In this document: positions 59,310 to 64,000 of the stretch, in pieces
How positions within the stretch are numbered: position 1 is the first letter of the stretch
Layout of the letters: each line of letters begins with the position of its first letter
Source: Gari tellinella
Taxonomy: Eukaryota; Mollusca; Bivalvia; Cardiida; Psammobiidae
NCBI GenBank assembly: GCA_922989275.2
Contig: OV277856.1
Location: forward strand, 101,363,038 to 101,427,037
Length of the DNA stretch: 64,000 nt
Reading direction: 5' to 3'
Notes under the pieces: model-generated
The model's database searches: none
The model's input: the letters and a program-made list of their open reading frames with translations, nothing else
What the model was told of the DNA's origin: nothing
Program-made: the position numbers and the translations under genes

Positions 59310-60147
59310 TAGCTTTATGTTTGTCTTGCGTGTTGTTTTCTATTTAGTGTGTAGATGAATGAATGGTATCGCGTGTGTTTGTGTGTTTGTTGTGGTATGA
59401 CTGTGTGTGTGTGTTCTGCTTGAGAGGTGGGTGTATTGTTTGTGTTACGTTTCCTGCTTGAGTCTTTCGTATTTATATGAATGGGTTAACTCTTTCAGTG
59501 TCATATTGTCGTCTGCTTACAAATTGTCGTCTGCGTTTCTAAAAGAAATCAACCTCTTTGTACTAAAGTATATTGACAGAGTTTCAAACAGGTTGGAGCC
59601 TGGGTCAGACGTCGCGTTACACGGTGTCCGGTAATGGACTGTTTGCAAATAAAGATGATTGTCAGAATAAGAGTTATCATTGCCCTGCATCATAATCATC
59701 GTGCTGGGTCATTTTCCAATTTTTTTTAATCAGGGTCAAAGTGTCAAACAGCTTTTTATTTTACCGTTTGATTGTCACTCTCTTGAAGACGAAATATTAT
59801 GACGTAATGACGAAAGGTAATACGGCAGCGAATTAGTTAAACATCAACTTAGAATTTACATAAAAAATGTCCTTTACATTTAGATTTTAAAATATGAATT
59901 TGTTGTTTTCTCTATCCTCATGTTTAACCCATTTTGAGTCCTGTTATGACACCAAATTACAAAGCATTTTGTCCAATCTAACGCTTTACAGTCAAACTAT
60001 TATAGAGGGACCAGAAGTGAAGTGTAGTGGAAACCTCATAACCCATTACCCCATAGGGTAGATCTATTTCAAATATTGAAGATAGGTCACCACTTAAAGC
60101 AGGTTGAAAGTAAAGCAGAATGTGCCATAAGGATATTTCACGAATAT

Positions 60148-60364
60148 ACAGTCGAGAAGGCGTTATTCTTTTCTCCGATTAAATGCATACGAAACGCAAA
60201 CACAATTGCAATTAATTTAGAAAAGGACAACTGTTTGACAATTCAGATAATTAAATTTTATTATGATTTGAGTGGCAAATAGTTTGGAGCCTGTTCAGAC
60301 GCAACGGTAATAACAGTTTTAACGTAAACGCGTTTATTGGGAAAGTATACTCTTCTCCACTGTA
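60148..60364 (+). mobile_element. Degenerate TA-1-like element
   Basis: Begins TACAGTCGAGAAGGCGTTAT and ends TACTCTTCTCCACTGTA, with the GTAAACGCGTTTATTGGG sub-terminal block. Most of the core hairpin is gone. The left half of a TTAA-1 element lies directly upstream. Confidence 0.7.
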
Positions 60365-60429
60365 ACCAGTTTCCTAAGAAAGTTTCTTAATTATGTTATA
60401 TAGAACTCCATGACAACGATTGTTTTGTA

Positions 60430-60632
60430 GTGATGAAGACGTTGTTTTTTCCAAATAAAAGTGTTTGTACTAAAGCAATTATATTCATGTTAAAGCGTTT
60501 GAAGCCAGATAAGACGCCGGATATTTGGGTTTGATCTGGCCCATTCAGTTTGACACTCAGTAAAACAAAAGGAAACCATTTTAAAGTAATTTATTTTTTT
60601 ACCGAAAATTATTACGTCTTCTCCACCGTAAA
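60430..60632 (-). mobile_element. Degenerate TA-1-like element
   Basis: AAATAAAAGTGTTTGTACTAAAGC and a weak hairpin (TTTGAAGCCAGATAAGACGCCGG) lead to a terminus TCTTCTCCACCGTA. An old, strongly diverged copy. Confidence 0.55.
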
Positions 60633-60691
60633 GAAGAGTTTAAGACACAATCAGTTACCAACGAATTAAAAGCTAATCGACGTAAATGTTC

Positions 60692-61873
60692 TATACTCAA
60701 ACGCAAAAGAAACTGTGCATGTTCTAAGTTAGGATAAATATGGTAATATCGGTCCTAGGCATGTGATTTTTGTACCATATAAAGCACGAACGTCACTTAA
60801 TTGAACAATGTACACATTCGGTCTGTATCAGCTTAAACGTTACGTAACGTCCCAAAACAGGATATTTGCACGGATTGCCCGTGTAGAAGCTTGTCAAATG
60901 TGAACTCGGTCAAATAACCTCTCATTCCCTTCTTGGAACTCCTAGGAATAAGAAAAACACACAGCAATCACTGTAAAACCGGAACTTGCTATGACAAGAC
61001 TATCACAACGTCAGCCAATTGAGACGTTAGTGATGCTCAATAGAGGTACTCTATTTATGATGTTGCGCGGGCATTTAATTGCCACAGAAACACTACCAGT
61101 AGTCTTCGTGAAAGCTTCCAGCAAACAGTCAACGTTGCAGGTCGGCCTCGAAGCGGCATTCCTGTCGTTACTAACGCCAGATTAGACGTCACTTGGAACT
61201 GACGCACACACGGCGTCGGTTTCAAACGGCTACCGCTACAGCGAGACAGTTCGGTATTAGCATGTTGAGACATGTAGCAGTTCCAATTCATCCACTTTGA
61301 TGCATGCCATTGTCACAATACGCGTCCGCATATACTCTCGTCTCGCGGCATAATCTGAATGCAAACGGCGTTAACGTGCCATTCACCCAGACCTAAATCC
61401 AATGGAGCAAATCATGGACCTTTTCGGTAGTAGGGTACGGTCACGGCATGGAATCATCAACTTGCAGGAGCTACAGAATGCTTTCCAGGTCGAATGGAAC
61501 ACAGTTCTTCCGCACGCCGTTCAACGTTACGTCAATTCTGAGAGACGTCTTATTGTACAGGTAATACGCCGAAAAGGACGTAATTCCCAATATAAATGAA
61601 TTTATCAGAATTAAACCATTAAAATAATCTTAAAATTCAATTTTATTCACAATAACACTGATTTCACAATTTGTGAATTTTTGATTTTGACCCCTACCGC
61701 GCTTAAACGTTTAACACGTTTTTTTCCAATACGCTATTTTCAAAACATCTTCTCTGCATTATAGGTAATTGAATAAGCTAAAATTTGATATCAAATTCGA
61801 CACACTGTCATTTATGAATGTCTGCAAAAATACGTTAAAATCCCATGCACAGTTTCTTTTGCGTTTGAGTATA
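60692..61873 (+). mobile_element. Tc1-like transposon with 30-bp TIRs, internally deleted
   Basis: Perfect inverted terminal repeats at 60692-60721 (TATACTCAAACGCAAAAGAA..) and 61844-61873 bound the element, with TA at both ends as expected for the Tc1/mariner superfamily. The length of about 1.18 kb is short for the family. It encodes remnants of both ends of a Tc1 transposase but lacks the middle of the catalytic domain. Confidence 0.85.
60991..61599 (+). pseudogene. Tc1-like transposase remnant
   Basis: The N-terminal part begins MTRLSQRQPIETLVMLNRG (60991). After a frameshift it continues DVARAFNCHRNTTSSLRESF (from 61059) and GRPRSGIPVVTNARLD, typical of the second helix-turn-helix and GRPR hook of Tc1 transposases. 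The C-terminal part (about 61386 to TGA 61597-61599) reads as a damaged SPDLNP box followed by MEQIMDLFGSRVRSRHG, NLQELQNAFQVEWN and YVNSERR, the conserved Tc1 tail. Only about 180 bases separate the halves where the family has several hundred, so the first two catalytic aspartates appear deleted. It is non-functional on its own; with intact TIRs it could be mobilised in trans. Confidence 0.8.
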
Positions 61874-61879
61874 CATTCC

Positions 61880-62990
61880 CTTGGAGTGCTCTTTTGCCGA
61901 TAAGATTTACGCTCTTTAATGGATGTGGTGGCAAAATTAAAAATAAATTCTTTCCTCCATATTCTTCACTAGAAATGCTACTTATTTCGAAACTTTTAAA
62001 AGAATGTACCGTTAATTTATAATTTTACTTATTTTATCCTTTCATACGGTGCGCCCTCAAACAGCCCCTAGAAATCAAAACATGGAATTCAAAAAATCTC
62101 AAAAGAATATTTATAGTTGGTACATGTTTATATGTGAATATCTGTAAATGGTTTATAAGCATCCAGGATAGTAAATATACAATCATTTGGACACTTCCAA
62201 AGAAAGAAATTCAAAATGTACAAGAAATGGAAAAGAATTATGACACCCCTAAAAGCCTTAAACCTGGCAATTTTAACTAGTCTGTTTAATATATCCCTAT
62301 TTTAATTTCCCCATGTTAAATATTTCAAGGTTGCTATATGTTCAAAAAGTACACTAAATCATAGCTGATGCTGTATGATGTAAAGGCATAAAAACTAGAA
62401 AATGTCCCTATTCATAATTACAACTTCGTTGAAACAGTGTTGTACATTGGCTTTCCTCAATTTTTATGTATCTTCAATAATTGTTCAATATGTTTTAGAA
62501 AGTTACCTTATTCTTTTTACAATACTAAACTAGAGCATTATGGTGTGTAAGAACAAGGCATATATAACAATATAATCACCGCGGCCCATCAATGAGTGTC
62601 TGAATTCACAGCCCTCGGCTAGACTTTACGACTAGACTTTACAATTGGTATGACCTTAAAATAACATATCTATATAGGCATACTATTCATCACACTAAAA
62701 GTAGCTTGGATATTTAGATATTGACAGATATAGTGCCTAGTGGTAGCATTTACCTTGCATAGTCTGGTGCTTACATTAACCTGGTAATCTAAAGAGCCAT
62801 CAGTGCTATGTTTATGGAAAGTTAAGTTTTATAGGTATGATCCAACATGCATAGGATCCGAAGTGTATCGAACATTGCCGAGTCCCATTGTGTGGGTAAT
62901 TCTTGACGATATTTTGATCACTCCCTAGTCTTCAAGACAGATTTTTATTCTTGTCCTAGAAATAGTCACTCATGCTGATATATTTAACCC
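61880..62990. other. No gene or repeat seen
   Basis: AT-rich sequence to the right of the Tc1-like element with no open frame, hairpin or family match that I can support. Confidence 0.4.
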
Positions 62991-62993
62991 ATT

Positions 62994-63147
62994 TATGCAA
63001 AATGAATTATTCCATGCTTATATATTGGATAGAAATTCCTATTAGCAAACATAACATACTAGTACTCAGATCAGATGCCACACTATGCGATGTCTGAATT
63101 GTTTACCTGTTACACATTTATGTTACGCTAAAATCAAATGGGTTTAA
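62994..63147 (-). mobile_element. TTAA-3 MITE, degenerate
   Basis: TTAACCCATTTATGCAAAATG and CAAATGGGTTTAA ends survive; the hairpin (CAGATCAGATGCCACACTAT) has decayed. Confidence 0.65.
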
Positions 63148-63275
63148 TTCAAAAGGTACCATGTCCAAGTACTTTTTGAAATAACAAAAAAACATTCAAC
63201 TGAGTTTTAGTATATGGCACGGAAGTTTTAGTATTGTCGTGGCGTACACCAACAATCTAGCACACGGAAATGAGA

Positions 63276-63497
63276 CATACAGAAGACGTTATTATTTCCC
63301 GTTTAAAAACGCAAATACAGAGCAATTAAAAAAACGAAAGAAAACTAAAACTTAACGATTTAATAATTTCTGAGTGGCAAACAGTTTAATCAGACGCGGA
63401 TTAACCGGTGTCAACTCTGGTTCTAAACTGTTTAAGGTGCATTATAGTTTTAGCATGAACCCGTTTATTGGTGAATAATAACGTCTTGTACACTGTA
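63276..63497 (+). mobile_element. Degenerate TA-1-like element
   Basis: TACAGAAGACGTTATTATTTCCC and GTTTAAAAACGC on the left; TTTTAGCATGAACCCGTTTATTGG and TGTACACTGTA on the right; a reduced hairpin AAACAGTTTAATCAGACGC between them. Confidence 0.6.
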
Positions 63498-63861
63498 GAT
63501 ATATCCACGAAATACTTAACTCTTTGAACCCTAGTCACGCATATATGCGTTCTTTGCAAACAGTGAATCTTTGAAGAGTATATTTGTCCTATGCAAAAAG
63601 TGTAGACCTTTATCAGGGTCTACACTTTTTGTGATATTGTAATACATGACAAAAACAACCCTAATTAATAAAAATTCTAACACACCTCGCCCACACCCCT
63701 ATATAAGCGAAGAAGGACCGTCTTGGTGTTCGAAATTTCAGTAGAACACTCACGCGCTGAACGTTCTAACGTGACGTCATGTGGCGTCGAAAATGCGTAC
63801 GCCAAGAAATGTAGCGCCGTTAATTTGGTGCAATTTAAGGTTAAATTATGTGTTAGAATCG

Positions 63862-63972
63862 AAATAATAAATTCATACCAGTGTTCTATCTAACAATCGA
63901 ACACGGATAGTCGTTGAGATGCTTGTAATTAAATCACTCGGCCTAAAGGACACTGGTATGAATTTATTATTT
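63862..63972. repeat. Palindromic element (23-bp arms)
   Basis: AATAATAAATTCATACCAGT and ACTGGTATGAATTTATTATT are exact complements around a 65-base loop. Confidence 0.8.
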
Positions 63973-64000
63973 CTTAAATAAACTAGACTAAATTGGAAAC

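Larger units (their letters stand above)
55985..59475 (+). mobile_element. Naiad-like Penelope retroelement, near full length, degraded frame
   Basis: A Penelope-like element with permuted domain order: N-terminal GIY-YIG endonuclease, basic linker, CxC motif, then reverse transcriptase. That order defines the Naiad/Chlamys clade of N-terminal EN+ elements; canonical Penelope elements carry GIY-YIG at the C-terminus. The 3' end is placed near 59475 because similarity to a second copy (7608-7998, reverse strand) stops there at the same base. The 5' end is less certain and lies between a TTAA-3 hairpin ending near 55970 and the first recognisable codons at about 56039. The reading frame changes three times (near 56245, 56420 and 56935) and possibly once more near 58790, so this copy is either a recent pseudogene or carries sequencing errors. 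Two in-frame TGA codons and a SECIS-like hairpin suggest a selenoprotein lineage. Confidence 0.85.

Noticed and set aside
59094..59475. Hammerhead ribozyme in the Naiad-like 3' UTR
   Set aside because: No CTGATGA and GAAA core pair in the right arrangement; Naiads are reported to lack canonical hammerheads.
61055..61291. Reverse-strand open frame in the Tc1-like element
   Set aside because: Antisense to the transposase remnant, whose sense-strand motifs are clear.

Overview
The window is eukaryotic, non-coding and repeat-dominated: AT-rich, without bacterial gene organisation, and with no open reading frame I can assign to a host gene. The best-supported identification is an invertebrate animal, most likely a bivalve mollusc. 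This rests on a Naiad-type Penelope-like retroelement with probable selenocysteine codons (a variant reported from clams and spiders), on tRNA-derived SINEs, and on a very dense set of MITEs. The species call is inference.

The main coding object is the Naiad-like retroelement at about 55985-59475 (+). An N-terminal GIY-YIG nuclease is followed by a basic linker, a CxC motif and a reverse transcriptase with intact catalytic aspartates. The frame is broken by about three single-base shifts. Two in-frame TGA codons (56087-56089 and 57361-57363) lie where this family normally has cysteine. A 67-nt hairpin at 58825-58891, right at the ORF end, has the architecture of an animal SECIS element: 7-bp helix I, U.U/G.A/A.G quartet, 11 nt from AUGA to an apical AAAA, and a possible mini-stem. 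A 5'-truncated copy of the element's 3' UTR lies at 7608-7998 (-). A second coding remnant, an internally deleted Tc1-like transposon with perfect 30-bp terminal repeats, is at 60692-61873.

Most of the rest is short non-autonomous DNA elements of two classes. TA-bounded elements start TACAGT: TA-1 (250 bp, 12 full copies), TA-2 (about 210 bp), TA-3 (about 360 bp) and TA-4 (about 320 bp). TTAA-bounded elements mostly start TTAACCC or TTAACTC: TTAA-1 to TTAA-4 (about 190-255 bp) and the 941-bp TTAA-5. Several unrelated families carry the same GC-rich hairpin core (GATCAGACGCCG...CGGCGTCTGATC) on arms that differ between families but stay self-complementary. Many insertions are nested, so relative ages can be read: TA-1 in TA-2, in TTAA-2 and in TA-3; TA-4 in TA-3; a SINE in TA-4; TTAA-5 in TTAA-1; TTAA-1 in the apex of another TTAA-1; a retroelement tail in TTAA-3.

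Other structures are a 3.9-kb foldback element (50975-54860) whose arms hold 8 and 7 tandem units of about 175 bp plus a tRNA-like module, tandem arrays at 10.1-11.0 kb and 25.3-25.8 kb, a tRNA-Leu-like sequence at 49637-49724 inside a TIR-bounded insertion, and several isolated perfect hairpins. Stretches at roughly 13.9-15.0, 28.0-28.7, 29.8-31.2, 38.4-39.6, 47.3-48.0 and 61.9-63.0 kb show nothing I can name.
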